DNA of 64,000 nt from Parageobacillus thermantarcticus. Its GTDB lineage: Bacteria > Bacillota > Bacilli > Bacillales > Anoxybacillaceae. The notes beneath the pieces are model-generated. The model did not search any database. It was given only the letters and a program-made list of their open reading frames with translations, and had not been told where the DNA came from. Shown piece after piece: positions 37,655 to 47,650 of the stretch. Numbering within the stretch: position 1 is the stretch's first letter; each line of letters begins with the position of its first letter. The stretch spans positions 62,001 through 126,000 of the forward strand of contig NZ_FOJS01000003.1 of assembly GCF_900111865.1 (NCBI RefSeq). The letters run 5' to 3'. The translations under genes were made by a program, and so were the position numbers.

Positions 37655-39700
37655 CTATTTAATTAATGCATTGCAATCGATAATCAGCGCCACTTGCCCA
37701 TCGCCCAATATCGTTGCGCCAGAGATGGCAAACACGGAAGTTAAATAGTTCCCTAATGACTTTAATACAACTTCCTGCTGCCCGATGAATGAGTCAACAA
37801 CGAGACCGGCCATTTTTTCTCCTTTGCGAACGATGACAATTGAAACAAATTCTTCCTCTTCCGCAACAGTCGGTATTTCAAAAATTTCTTTCAAAAACAC
37901 AAGCGGGACAACTTTTCCGCGAAAATCAATGACTTGCTGATTATGTGCGTGAAAAATGTCTTCTTTTTTAATGATCGCCGTTTCAATAATAGACGACAAC
38001 GGAATCGCATATTTTTCTTGTTGAATTTCCACAAGCAATACGGAAATAATCGACAATGTCAGCGGAAGCTGAATGGAAAAGAGCGATCCTTTTCCTTCCT
38101 CGGAATCTACTGTAACCGTGCCGCCAAGCGATTCGATCGTGCTTTTAACAACATCAAGCCCGACGCCGCGCCCGGAAATATCGGAAATTTTATCCGCTGT
38201 CGAAAAACCGGGAGCGAAAATAAGTTCATATATTTGTTTATCCGTTAAATTTTCGGCATTTTGTTTAGAAACGACACCTTTATCGATCGCTTTTTGCAAC
38301 ACTTTATCGCGGTTAATGCCGGCGCCATCGTCTTCTATCTCAATAAACACATGATTGCCGCTATGATATGCTTTCAGCTTGACCGTTCCTTCTTCCGGTT
38401 TGCCGCTTGCCCGGCGCACATCCGGCGTTTCAATGCCATGATCAATCGCATTGCGGAGAAGGTGAACGAGCGGGTCGCCGATTTCGTCAATCACCGTGCG
38501 GTCAAGTTCTGTTTCCGCTCCGATGATTTCTAAATTTACCTTCTTCCCTAATTCGCGCGCCAGCTGGCGAACCATGCGCGGAAAGCGGTTAAACACCGTT
38601 TCTACCGGCACCATGCGCATATTTAAAATAATGTTTTGTAAATCGCTGGAAATGCGCGACATTCGTTCCACCGTTTCGTGAAGTTCCGGATGGTTCAATT
38701 CCCGGGAAATTTGTTCCAAGCGCCCGCGGTCGATGACAAGTTCCTCGAATAAGTTCATTAAAATATCGAGGCGTTCGATATTGACGCGAATCGTTTTATT
38801 CGCTGATGCAGAATGTTTTGTCGCTGCGTTCGGCTCAGAACCTTTCTTTTGTTTTTGCTGCTGTTTTTTCTCCTCGGTTTGAACCGTCGCCGCTTCTTGC
38901 TGCTTTGCTTCTGCTTTGGCGGCTTCAGCAACGCTTGCTTTCTTCCGCTCCTCAACATCAAACGGCACGACGTCTACTTCTTCAATCTCAGAAACTTTCA
39001 TAATCCGCTCGCGTAACTCTTCAGCTGATTTTTTCGATACAACGGTTACGATGAATTCTTGGTCAAATTGCTCCTCTTCCAGCATCTCTACAGGCGGATT
39101 CGATTTAATCACTTCTCCCGCTTCGTTTAACGCTTCAAAAACCATAAACACGCGCGCCGCTTTCAATAAACAATCGGCTCGCAATTTAACGCGTATTTCG
39201 TATGCGAAAAAACCTTGCTCTTTTGATTGCTGCAACACATTGTACTCAAATTCTCCGTAAGTTTGCGAAAGCGATGTAGAAGAAGGGCTAGGCTGCTCTG
39301 TTACTAATTCAGTTGGTGACTCTCCTCGTTCAATTCGCTTTAATTGTTCCACGATTTCTTCTACGTCACGCTTACCATCGCCGCCCTCGGCAATGGACGT
39401 AATCATCGCTTCCAAATGATCAACTGCTTGAAAGACGACATCTAGTATTTCCGAAGTAACGGTAATTTTATGATTGCGGATCCCGTCAAGCACATTTTCC
39501 ATTTGATGGGTCAAATTCGCTAAATCCTCAAACCCCATTGTCGCAGACATTCCTTTCAGCGTATGCGCTGAACGGAAAATTTCATTTACAATCGACATGT
39601 CTTCAGGCGCTTTTTCCAATTCTAGCAGCTGTTCATTGATCGTTTGCAAATGCTCTTTACTTTCGTCAATGAAAACTTCTAAATATTGGCTCATGTCCAT
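37655..39700 (-). CDS. cheA: Chemotaxis histidine kinase CheA
   Basis: The central kinase that phosphorylates CheY and CheB. The 681-residue protein has P1 with the phospho-accepting His in RSAHTLKG (His46), P2 (about 155-250), a Lys/Gln-rich linker (255-300), the P3 dimerisation helices, the P4 ATPase domain with LLRNAIDHGIE (N box), DDGAGI and GRGVGLDVV (G boxes), and a C-terminal P5 CheW-like domain. The start MDMSQYLEVFIDESKEH matches relatives. It follows cheB by 13 bases. Confidence 0.97.
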   Translation of the reverse strand: MDMSQYLEVFIDESKEHLQTINEQLLELEKAPEDMSIVNEIFRSAHTLKGMSATMGFEDLANLTHQMENVLDGIRNHKITVTSEILDVVFQAVDHLEAMITSIAEGGDGKRDVEEIVEQLKRIERGESPTELVTEQPSPSSTSLSQTYGEFEYNVLQQSKEQGFFAYEIRVKLRADCLLKAARVFMVFEALNEAGEVIKSNPPVEMLEEEQFDQEFIVTVVSKKSAEELRERIMKVSEIEEVDVVPFDVEERKKASVAEAAKAEAKQQEAATVQTEEKKQQQKQKKGSEPNAATKHSASANKTIRVNIERLDILMNLFEELVIDRGRLEQISRELNHPELHETVERMSRISSDLQNIILNMRMVPVETVFNRFPRMVRQLARELGKKVNLEIIGAETELDRTVIDEIGDPLVHLLRNAIDHGIETPDVRRASGKPEEGTVKLKAYHSGNHVFIEIEDDGAGINRDKVLQKAIDKGVVSKQNAENLTDKQIYELIFAPGFSTADKISDISGRGVGLDVVKSTIESLGGTVTVDSEEGKGSLFSIQLPLTLSIISVLLVEIQQEKYAIPLSSIIETAIIKKEDIFHAHNQQVIDFRGKVVPLVFLKEIFEIPTVAEEEEFVSIVIVRKGEKMAGLVVDSFIGQQEVVLKSLGNYLTSVFAISGATILGDGQVALIIDCNALIK

Positions 39701-39713
39701 CGCCTTTTCCCCC

Positions 39714-40772
39714 TTACCCCTCTACATATTTAGCAATCATTTCCGCAATTTGTTCTAACGGCACGACCATATCTACTACGTTTGCTTGAATCGCCGCTCT
39801 CGGCATCCCGAACACTACCGCCGTTTTTTCATCCTCAGCAATCACTTTTGTATTTCCGCTTTCTTTTAATCGCCTTAATCCCATCGTTCCGTCCGACCCC
39901 ATTCCCGTCATAATCACCGCAATTTTTTCATAATCCGTCAACGCGCTTATCGACTCAAACAACACATCCACAGATGGACGATGCCCGTTTCGCGGCGGCG
40001 ACTGTTCCACGCAAGCGGTAAGCGATCCTTTTGCTTCATGAACTAATAAATGAAACCCGCCGGGCGCAATATAAGCGGTGCCGTTTTGTAGCGTTTCCCC
40101 ATCTTCCGCCTCTTTCACGGCGATCGATGAAAGCGAATCAAGTCTTTGCGCCAATGATTTCGTAAACCCTTTTGGCATATGTTGAACGATCATAATCGGT
40201 GCGGCGATATTTTCCGGCAATTTCGTTAACACTTGCTGCAAAGCGCGTGGCCCTCCTGTCGACGTTCCGATACAAACGATTTTTTTGCGTTGATGCTTCC
40301 GATCGCAAACCGTTTTTATCCGTTGATTTGCCCTCATCTCGCCTGCGTTGTCTTTAGATATCGCCCGCACGTTGGCGCGGCTTGCCAACAACACCTTGTT
40401 GATCAATTCTTCTTTCACTTTATATAAATCGAGCGAAATGACGCCAGACGGTTTTGCGACAAAATCGACCGCTCCGTATTGCATTGCAGTGATCGTATTT
40501 TCCGCGCCTTCTGTCGTCGTACTCGATAACATGACAACAGGAAGCGGATGTTTCGTCATCATTTGTTTCAGCGTCTCGAGTCCATTCATTATCGGCATTT
40601 CGACATCCAATGTAACAACATCCGGGTTTAACAGCGAAACTTTTTCTAACGCTTCCTTGCCGTTTCTAGCCGTTCCGACTACTTCAATTTGTGGGCTTTC
40701 GGAAAGAAAATCAACAATCAACTTACGCATAAAAGCTGAATCATCGACAACGAGTACTTTCACCTTGCTCAT
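39714..40772 (-). CDS. cheB: Chemotaxis response regulator methylesterase CheB
   Basis: Demethylates chemoreceptors when phosphorylated by CheA. The 352-residue protein has an N-terminal receiver (Asp10-Asp11, phospho-Asp56 in TLDVEMP, Lys of AKPSG) and a C-terminal esterase with the Ser of GTSTGGPRAL, the His of QHMPKGFT and the Asp of TGMGSDGTMG. The linker (about 130-165) is rich in Lys and Arg. It follows flhG by seven bases. CheR is not in the window. Confidence 0.96.
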   Translation of the reverse strand: MSKVKVLVVDDSAFMRKLIVDFLSESPQIEVVGTARNGKEALEKVSLLNPDVVTLDVEMPIMNGLETLKQMMTKHPLPVVMLSSTTTEGAENTITAMQYGAVDFVAKPSGVISLDLYKVKEELINKVLLASRANVRAISKDNAGEMRANQRIKTVCDRKHQRKKIVCIGTSTGGPRALQQVLTKLPENIAAPIMIVQHMPKGFTKSLAQRLDSLSSIAVKEAEDGETLQNGTAYIAPGGFHLLVHEAKGSLTACVEQSPPRNGHRPSVDVLFESISALTDYEKIAVIMTGMGSDGTMGLRRLKESGNTKVIAEDEKTAVVFGMPRAAIQANVVDMVVPLEQIAEMIAKYVEG

Positions 40773-40779
40773 GTATGCT

Positions 40780-41652
40780 CTACCTCTCTAAAAGAAAATG
40801 CCGCAGTCTAGCAAAGAAGTTAAACGGACGATGGACCCGTTCTTCATCGATGGACCGCGCCGACAAATAACGATCAGTTAGCATATGCATCGCGCGGCTC
40901 ACTTTTGAAACAGGATCGAACAACAAAAACGGAGTTTGCCGCACCACCGCCTTAGAGACAGAACGATCTTCCGGCAAAACGCCTAATGGAATAATGTCCT
41001 TTTGAAGAAATTGTTTCGCCACACGTTTTAACCGCTGAAGCGTATCCCGCCCTTCTTGCTCCGTTTGGGCCCGGTTGACGATGAGATAAAACGGGACATT
41101 TTTTTCTTGCATGTGAACATATTTCATCATCGCGTATGCATCCGTAACCGCTGTCGGTTCCGTTGTCGTAACGATAAAAATTTCATGAACCGCCTTTAAA
41201 AGACGGAGGCGGTCTTCGGAAATACCCGCTCCCATATCGAAAATCAAATAGTCGTATTGTTCTGAAACCGATTGTAACTGTGTCAAAAAGTAGTCGATTT
41301 TTTCATCATCCATCGTAAACACGTTTGCCAGTCCCGTTCCCCCGGCAATAAACGAAATATTTTCCGGACCGTTTTTAATGAGCTCATACAACGAAAGTCG
41401 TTTGTAAAATAAATCAATGATCGTCGCGCTAGACGATTGGCCGAGCAAAATATCGATGTTTCCCATCCCGATATCCATGTCAAGCAACAATACACGAAAA
41501 CCGCGTTTAGATAACGTAATCGAAAAATTCAGCGAAACGTTCGATTTGCCTACCCCGCCTTTTCCACTGGTGATCGCAATCGCTTTTGTTTCCCCTTGTC
41601 GTTCGCTTTGTCTACTTAATCGCAACCGTAAGCTTTCCGCTTGATCTCTCAT
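40780..41652 (-). CDS. flhG: MinD-like ATPase FlhG (YlxH/FleN)
   Basis: Controls flagellar number and pattern, with FlhF. The 290-residue protein has a short N-terminal segment with a Gln/Arg-rich motif (DQAESLRLRL), expected to stimulate the FlhF GTPase, then the deviant Walker A SGKGGVGKS (29-37), LLLDMDIGMGNIDILLG, and a C-terminal membrane-targeting amphipathic helix. It overlaps flhF by four bases. Confidence 0.95.
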   Translation of the reverse strand: MRDQAESLRLRLSRQSERQGETKAIAITSGKGGVGKSNVSLNFSITLSKRGFRVLLLDMDIGMGNIDILLGQSSSATIIDLFYKRLSLYELIKNGPENISFIAGGTGLANVFTMDDEKIDYFLTQLQSVSEQYDYLIFDMGAGISEDRLRLLKAVHEIFIVTTTEPTAVTDAYAMMKYVHMQEKNVPFYLIVNRAQTEQEGRDTLQRLKRVAKQFLQKDIIPLGVLPEDRSVSKAVVRQTPFLLFDPVSKVSRAMHMLTDRYLSARSIDEERVHRPFNFFARLRHFLLER

Positions 41653-42779
41653 ACTCGTTCGACTCCAAACAACATATTGATAATGTGTTCAACAGTTGCT
41701 TCGATCATATCGTCGGGAACGTTTTGTCCGTTTGTTAAGTAAGATGCCCCTACTTTATATTCCATCATTAAATTAAACATCGCACCGTAATGAGTTGTTT
41801 CATCCAACTTTGTAAAAATAAAGCGATCAATCGGAATAAGGGAAAACTGTTCATAAATGGCTTTCATATCGTCATATTTTGCCGTCAGCGCAAATACGAG
41901 AAATGTCTCCATTTCTTCATCAAAATCGATCATATTTCGCAAATCGTTTACATATTGTGGATGACGGAAATTTCGTCCTGCCGTATCAATAAGCACAACA
42001 TCGCGATCGGACAGCTTTTTCTTCGCTTCATGGAAATCTTGTAAGTTATAACAAACTTCAAGCGGTACATTTAAAATTTTCGCATATGTTTTCAATTGAT
42101 CAATGGCAGCAATCCGATACGTATCCGTTGTAATAAACGCAATGCTTTTTCCATGATGCAAAACGCAGCGCGCTGCGATTTTGGCCAATGTCGTCGTTTT
42201 TCCTACCCCTGTCGGTCCGACGACATTAATATATTTTTTTTGAAAGGAGATTCCACCAAACGGAAGCGGTGATAATTTTTCCTTCATTATTTCTTTTGCC
42301 CAAGCAAACACTTGTTGTTCCGTCGCGGTTCCGCCGTTTGTATACCATCGTTCTAGCAAATCAGCCATAATTTCTTGCACAAGCGGAGCGGAAATTTCTT
42401 GCTTTACAAGCTGGTAGTGCACTTCATTCAACGGCCCTGGATATTGGGAAAAGCCGGAACTGACATTCGTTGACAGCTGTTTTAACATCGTTTTTAACTC
42501 TTTCAGTTCATGAAGCAACTCCGCATCTTCTTTCTGCTTTTTCTCGGCAAGAAACGAGGCGGAAAAAGAGGCCTCCTCCTTTTTTCTTTCCGATCTTTGG
42601 CGCGCAGGCTGCGGATCGACGGCGGCTATCACCTCGATATTTTTTTTCGTAAACAACCCGAAAAATCCGCCTTTCCGAACGACTTTTGAATTTAAAATCA
42701 CCGCGTCGTTTCCAAGTTCGGCGCGGATCATTTTCATCGCTTCCGGCATCGACGGCGCAACAAATTTTTTTACTTTCAT
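41649..42779 (-). CDS. flhF: SRP-type GTPase FlhF
   Basis: Marks flagellar assembly sites. The 376-residue protein has a basic N-terminal B domain (1-80) with MKVKKFVAPSMPEAM, then N and G domains of the SRP family: G1 GPTGVGKT (188-195), TTDTYRIAAIDQL, DTAGR and TKLDET (G4). It overlaps flhG by four bases and flhA by four bases, so the three are translationally linked. Confidence 0.96.
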   Translation of the reverse strand: MKVKKFVAPSMPEAMKMIRAELGNDAVILNSKVVRKGGFFGLFTKKNIEVIAAVDPQPARQRSERKKEEASFSASFLAEKKQKEDAELLHELKELKTMLKQLSTNVSSGFSQYPGPLNEVHYQLVKQEISAPLVQEIMADLLERWYTNGGTATEQQVFAWAKEIMKEKLSPLPFGGISFQKKYINVVGPTGVGKTTTLAKIAARCVLHHGKSIAFITTDTYRIAAIDQLKTYAKILNVPLEVCYNLQDFHEAKKKLSDRDVVLIDTAGRNFRHPQYVNDLRNMIDFDEEMETFLVFALTAKYDDMKAIYEQFSLIPIDRFIFTKLDETTHYGAMFNLMMEYKVGASYLTNGQNVPDDMIEATVEHIINMLFGVERV

Positions 42780-44815
42780 TCTATATCCACCATCCCAACA
42801 CTTTGAACTTCCACATTCGCTTCAAGTTCATTGTAAGATAAAATCGGCAAGTTTGGAAAATGCCGTTCCGTCAATTGCCGCACATACATGCGAACAGCAG
42901 GGGAACAAAGCAAAATCGGCGTTTGATTCGCAAACGGATGCTGTTCAAGCTGTGCGGCAATCGCTGCGATGATCGACTGCGACAACGCCGGATCAAGCGA
43001 TAAATAACTGCCGTGTTCGGTCTGTTGCACTGCGTCGGCGATCGTTTTTTCGACTTTTCCCGATAACGTAATTACTTTTAGCGGCTCCCCCGGAATGACA
43101 TATTGATTCGTAATTTGTCGCGCCAACGCTTGCCGCACGTATTCCGTTAATATGTCCGTATCCGTCGTTATGCGGGCAAAATCCGCCAACGTTTCAAAAA
43201 TAAGCGGCAAATTTCGGATCGATACTTTTTCTTTTAATAATTTCGCTAACACTTTTTGCACTTCGCCGATCGAAAGCGGGTTCGGGGTCACTTCTTCCAC
43301 TAATACCGGATACGATTCTTTTAAATGATCAACAAGCTGTTTCGTTTCCTGACGCCCTAACAGTTCATGGGCATGCGCTTTTAACACTTCTGTAATATGC
43401 GTGGAAACGACGGAAGGAGGGTCAACAACGGTATAGCCCAACATCTCCGCCCGATCTTTCATATCTTCAGAAATCCATTTCGCTGGAAGCCCAAACGCCG
43501 GCTCCACCGTATCGATCCCTTCAATGGAATCATCTTCAATTCCTGGACTCATCGCTAAATAATGGTCTAAAAGCAACTCGCCGCGCGCCACTTCATTTCC
43601 TTTAATTTTCAAGCGATACTCATTCGGCTGAAGTTGAATATTATCGCGTATACGCACAACCGGAATAACTAATCCCAACTCTAAGGCAAGCTGCCGACGG
43701 ATCATGACGATCCGATCAAGCAAATCTCCGCCTTGGTTCGCATCTGCAAGTGGGATCAAGGCATAACCAAATTCAAATTCGATTGGATCAACACTCAACA
43801 GCTGAATGACACTTTCAGGGCTTTTTAGTTCATCCATTTCCACTTCTTCTGTTTCTTCTTGCGAAGGCGCTGCTTCTTGGCGGGCCGCTTGTGTGGTAAA
43901 ACGATATCCGCCAAGCGCAAGCAAACCGGCGACCGGAACGGTGAGTACATCATTAATCGGCGTAAGCAATCCTAATAAGAAAATCGTTCCTGCTGTTACA
44001 TACAGCATTTTCGGAAACGCAAACAGCTGCTTCATAATATCGCCGCCGAGATTGCTATCCGATGCGGCTCTTGTCACGACAATCCCTGTAGCCGTTGAGA
44101 TTAATAATGCAGGAATTTGGCTGACGATTCCATCGCCGACGGTTAATAGCGTGTAGCGCTGTGCCGCCTCCGATATGTCAAGACCTTGTTGAACGACGCC
44201 AATCACCATGCCGAATAGCATGTTGATGACGACAATAACCATTCCGGCAATCGCATCGCCTTTGACAAACTTGCTTGCCCCATCCATCGCTCCATAAAAG
44301 TCCGCTTCTTGGGCGATTTTTTCGCGGCGCTGCCGCGCTTCTTGCTCCGAAATCATTCCGGCGTTTAAATCCGCGTCAATGCTCATTTGCTTCCCCGGCA
44401 TCGCATCAAGCGTAAAACGCGCCGCCACTTCCGATACGCGTTCAGCGCCTCTTGTAATGACGACAAATTGGATGATGATTAAAATCAAAAACACGACGAA
44501 ACCGACGACGACATTGCCGCCAACGACAAACGTCCCGAACGTTTCGACGACTCCGCCCGCTTCTCCTTTGCTTAAAATCGAACGAGTCGTAGAAACGTTT
44601 AACCCTAGCCGAAATAGCGTCAAAAGCAATAAAAGGGACGGAAAAATCGAAAACTGCAGCGGCTCTTTCATATTCATCGACGTAAGGAGAACCAACAGCG
44701 CAAGCGAAATATTGATAATGATCAACACGCTCAATAGCCATGACGGTAGTGGTATAATCAGCATTGCGACAATTAAGACAACCATCAATAACACCGATAA
44801 ATCTCTTGCTTGCAT
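42776..44815 (-). CDS. flhA: Flagellar export gate protein FlhA
   Basis: The largest export gate component; its cytoplasmic ring binds chaperone-substrate complexes. The 679-residue protein has seven or eight membrane helices in the first 310 residues, with the family motif PGKQMSIDADLNAGMI, and a cytoplasmic domain from about 330 to the end. It starts 19 bases after flhB. Normal length and no missing segment. Confidence 0.97.
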   Translation of the reverse strand: MQARDLSVLLMVVLIVAMLIIPLPSWLLSVLIIINISLALLVLLTSMNMKEPLQFSIFPSLLLLLTLFRLGLNVSTTRSILSKGEAGGVVETFGTFVVGGNVVVGFVVFLILIIIQFVVITRGAERVSEVAARFTLDAMPGKQMSIDADLNAGMISEQEARQRREKIAQEADFYGAMDGASKFVKGDAIAGMVIVVINMLFGMVIGVVQQGLDISEAAQRYTLLTVGDGIVSQIPALLISTATGIVVTRAASDSNLGGDIMKQLFAFPKMLYVTAGTIFLLGLLTPINDVLTVPVAGLLALGGYRFTTQAARQEAAPSQEETEEVEMDELKSPESVIQLLSVDPIEFEFGYALIPLADANQGGDLLDRIVMIRRQLALELGLVIPVVRIRDNIQLQPNEYRLKIKGNEVARGELLLDHYLAMSPGIEDDSIEGIDTVEPAFGLPAKWISEDMKDRAEMLGYTVVDPPSVVSTHITEVLKAHAHELLGRQETKQLVDHLKESYPVLVEEVTPNPLSIGEVQKVLAKLLKEKVSIRNLPLIFETLADFARITTDTDILTEYVRQALARQITNQYVIPGEPLKVITLSGKVEKTIADAVQQTEHGSYLSLDPALSQSIIAAIAAQLEQHPFANQTPILLCSPAVRMYVRQLTERHFPNLPILSYNELEANVEVQSVGMVDIE

Positions 44816-44834
44816 ACATGTTCTCTCCCTACTG

Positions 44835-45917
44835 CTAAACTTTTCGTTTCAAGCGGTACACGTATGCTAAAATTTCCGCTACCGCTTTAAAAAACTCTTC
44901 CGGAATCATATCGCCTACTTCCGTTTGCCGATAAAGCGCCTGGGCAAGCGGACGATTTTCTACCGTCACGACATCATGCTCTTTCGCAAGTTGCTTGATT
45001 TTGATAGCAACGTAATCGACGCCTTTCGCGACGACAATCGGCGCATCCATCTTTCCATCTTCATATTTCAGCGCCACTGCATAGTGCGTCGGGTTCGTGA
45101 TGACGACGTCGGCTTTCGGCACTTCTTGCATCATCCGCCTCATCGCCATTTCCCGCTGCTTTTGCTTAATTCTAGACTTAATTAATGGATCTCCTTCTGT
45201 TTTTTTGTATTCGTCTTTAATATCTTGTTTAGACATTCGGATATTTTTTTCAAATTCAAAACGCTGATACAAATAATCGAAAATCGCGAGAAACAGCAGA
45301 GCAAAAGAAGCGTAAAGCCCCATTTTTACCGTTAAACTAGCTAATGAACTTAATGTCGCTCCCAACGATTTCGTCGTTAGCGACAAAATGTGGTCAAGCT
45401 GAAACCATAGCAAAGCAAACGTAACAAGCCCGACAACGCTGATTTTTAAAAGCGATTTTAGCAGCTCGACAAGCGCGCGCAGCGATATCATCCGCTTAAA
45501 CCCTTGAATGGGATCAAGCCGGCTCCAGTTGATTTTCAACGGTTCTGTCGTAAACAGAAACCCTACTTGCAAAAAATTGGCCAAACAAGCGGCGGCCACT
45601 GCCGCGAGAAAAATCGGCGCGACAATCATCGCTACATTTTTTAACAATGTGAGAAAAATGCGGTGAACCGAATCAATGGTTAGATCGATAAGCGTGTATT
45701 GTTCAAACGATTGATGCATGAACCGCAAAACCTGCTCTTTATAATGAGTTCCGGAGAAGTACAAAACGAGAAAAACAACGAGCATGACAAGCGCCGTGTT
45801 AACGTCGGCGCTTTTGGCAACTTGCCCTTTTCCGCGAACTTCTTGCCGCTTTCGCGGAGTCGCTTTTTCCGTTTTTTCGCCGGCAAAAAATTGCAAATCA
45901 AGGCGCAATCCGCTCAT
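44835..45917 (-). CDS. flhB: Flagellar export switch protein FlhB
   Basis: Switches export from rod/hook to filament substrates through autocleavage. The 360-residue protein has four membrane helices (about 40-60, 90-120, 150-175, 195-215) and the self-cleaving NPTH motif at 275-278, followed by YAVALKYEDGKMDAPIV. The N-terminus has the basic GEKTEKATPRKRQEVRGKG stretch. It abuts fliR with no gap and has AGGAGG before its ATG. Confidence 0.97.
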   Translation of the reverse strand: MSGLRLDLQFFAGEKTEKATPRKRQEVRGKGQVAKSADVNTALVMLVVFLVLYFSGTHYKEQVLRFMHQSFEQYTLIDLTIDSVHRIFLTLLKNVAMIVAPIFLAAVAAACLANFLQVGFLFTTEPLKINWSRLDPIQGFKRMISLRALVELLKSLLKISVVGLVTFALLWFQLDHILSLTTKSLGATLSSLASLTVKMGLYASFALLFLAIFDYLYQRFEFEKNIRMSKQDIKDEYKKTEGDPLIKSRIKQKQREMAMRRMMQEVPKADVVITNPTHYAVALKYEDGKMDAPIVVAKGVDYVAIKIKQLAKEHDVVTVENRPLAQALYRQTEVGDMIPEEFFKAVAEILAYVYRLKRKV

Positions 45918-46694
45918 TTATGGTCCTCCTAAAAGTTTCATCAGCTCGCGCATCGACAAAAACATCGTGTCGAACAAATGGCGAACAGCAATAAACAACG
46001 CTGCCATCGTTACAATTAGCAGTATAAACCCCACGGCAATTTTCACTGGAAACCCGACGACGAAAATATTGAGCTGCGGGACTGTCCGTGCCACAATTCC
46101 AAGCGCAACGTCGACTAAAAATAAACAACCGACAAGCGGGACCGACATTTGAAAAGCGATGGCAAACATCGCGCTAAACGATTTAACGATGTATTCCGCG
46201 ACATGACCGTCGTCCAAACGCGGCCAATGGTCAAGCGGAATAAACCGATAGCTGTAAAACACTCCGTCGAGCAGAAGATGGTGCCCATTTACTGAAAGCA
46301 ACAGCAACAAAGCAAACGTGTAAAAATATTGCCCCATCAACGGATTTTGCGCGCCTGTTTGCGGATCGATGACATTGGCGATGGCAAACCCCATTTGAAA
46401 ATCGATCAACCCGCCGACGATTTGAATCGCCGATATGATCATATAGGCAAATAAGCCGATGCAAAGACCGACGAGCACTTCTTTGACCACAAGCAGCACA
46501 TACATGTCGTCTAAAGCGATCGCCGGTTTAGAAATAGCAAAAAATATCATCCAACTTAGAAAAAACGACAGTCCGACTTTGTGCGCCATTGGAATCGTTC
46601 GGTACGAAAACAGCGGCAATGTCGCAAAAAAGGAAGCGACCCGCGCAAAAACGAGCAAAAACGCCGGAAAATGCAACCATAATTGCTCCATCAC
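45918..46694 (-). CDS. fliR: Flagellar export gate protein FliR
   Basis: A 258-residue polytopic membrane protein of the FliPQR export core, with about six hydrophobic segments and the family stretches LLVFARVASFFATLPLFSYR and the conserved F-x-M-x-x-P centre (AFQMSVPLVG). The start is either GTG at 46694 or the next codon ATG at 46691; the ribosome site is weak (AGGCTGATGA). It starts three bases after fliQ and abuts flhB. Confidence 0.95.
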   Translation of the reverse strand: MMEQLWLHFPAFLLVFARVASFFATLPLFSYRTIPMAHKVGLSFFLSWMIFFAISKPAIALDDMYVLLVVKEVLVGLCIGLFAYMIISAIQIVGGLIDFQMGFAIANVIDPQTGAQNPLMGQYFYTFALLLLLSVNGHHLLLDGVFYSYRFIPLDHWPRLDDGHVAEYIVKSFSAMFAIAFQMSVPLVGCLFLVDVALGIVARTVPQLNIFVVGFPVKIAVGFILLIVTMAALFIAVRHLFDTMFLSMRELMKLLGGP

Positions 46695-46697
46695 TCA

Positions 46698-46967
46698 TCA
46701 GCCTATATATTTTGTTAAATTGTTAAAAATCTCGTACGCATATGATACCATTTTCGTCAACATCCACGGCCCGAAAAAAACAAGCCCGACTAATACGGCG
46801 ACGATTTTTGGCACAAACGCGAGCGTTTGCTCTTGAATTTGCGTCGTCGCTTGGAAAATGCTAATAATAAGCCCAACGGCAAGGGATAACAAAAGAAGCG
46901 GACCGCTTACGATTAAAATCGCATATACTCCTTGCTCGGCCACACGAATGACAAAATCGGCGCTCAT
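46698..46967 (-). CDS. fliQ: Flagellar export gate protein FliQ
   Basis: An 89-residue protein with two membrane helices, part of the helical FliP5Q4R1 channel. It contains the conserved IFQATTQIQEQTL loop and FVPKIVAVL. The ATG at 46967 is chosen because AGGTGG precedes it by seven bases and the length equals other FliQ proteins; an in-frame GTG at 46976 lies within that ribosome site. It begins 14 bases after fliP. Confidence 0.95.
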   Translation of the reverse strand: MSADFVIRVAEQGVYAILIVSGPLLLLSLAVGLIISIFQATTQIQEQTLAFVPKIVAVLVGLVFFGPWMLTKMVSYAYEIFNNLTKYIG

Positions 46968-46981
46968 ATTTGCCACCTACT

Positions 46982-47650
46982 TTATTGAAAGCTTTCTAAC
47001 AGCGATTTCACGACTAAATACCACCCATCGACAAGGACAAACAGCAAAATTTTAAACGGCAAGGAAATCATCACAGGCGGCAGCATCATCATTCCCATTG
47101 ACATCAACACGCTTGCGACAATCATATCGATGACAAGAAATGGAATAAAAATCATAAACCCCATTTGAAACGCCGTTTTTATTTCGCTGATCGCAAACGC
47201 CGGAACAAGCGTTGACAACGGAATATCTTGCACGGTTTTCGGCTTTTTCGCGCCGCTATATGATAAAAATAATGCCAAATCTTTTTGCCGCGTATGCTTG
47301 CTCATAAACTCTTTAATCGGCACAGAAGCGCGTTCATACGCTTGCTCCAAATTAATTTTTTCCGAAAACAACGGTTGCAGCGCCTGATCGTTTATTTCTT
47401 TAAAAGTCGGCGCCATAATGAAAAACGTCAAAAACATCGCTAAACCGATCAACACTTGGTTTGGCGGCATTTGCTGCGTTCCAAGCGATGTGCGAACGAA
47501 CGATAAAACGATAATAATGCGCGTAAAGCACGTCATCATAATTAAAATGCCAGGAGCGATGGACAATACGGTTAACAGCAGGAGCAGTTTCACGGACGTG
47601 GAAACATTTTCAGGAGCGACTTGATTAAACATTTGCATAAATTCATTCAT
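46982..47650 (-). CDS. fliP: Flagellar export gate protein FliP
   Basis: A 222-residue membrane protein forming most of the export channel. It has four hydrophobic helices, the conserved MTCFTRIIIVLSFVRTSLG stretch near 43-61 and PFKILLFVLVDGW near the C-terminus. It has no cleavable signal peptide, unlike the enterobacterial form. The ATG at 47650 lies nine bases after AAAGGAA and overlaps the end of fliO by eight bases. Confidence 0.95.
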   Translation of the reverse strand: MNEFMQMFNQVAPENVSTSVKLLLLLTVLSIAPGILIMMTCFTRIIIVLSFVRTSLGTQQMPPNQVLIGLAMFLTFFIMAPTFKEINDQALQPLFSEKINLEQAYERASVPIKEFMSKHTRQKDLALFLSYSGAKKPKTVQDIPLSTLVPAFAISEIKTAFQMGFMIFIPFLVIDMIVASVLMSMGMMMLPPVMISLPFKILLFVLVDGWYLVVKSLLESFQ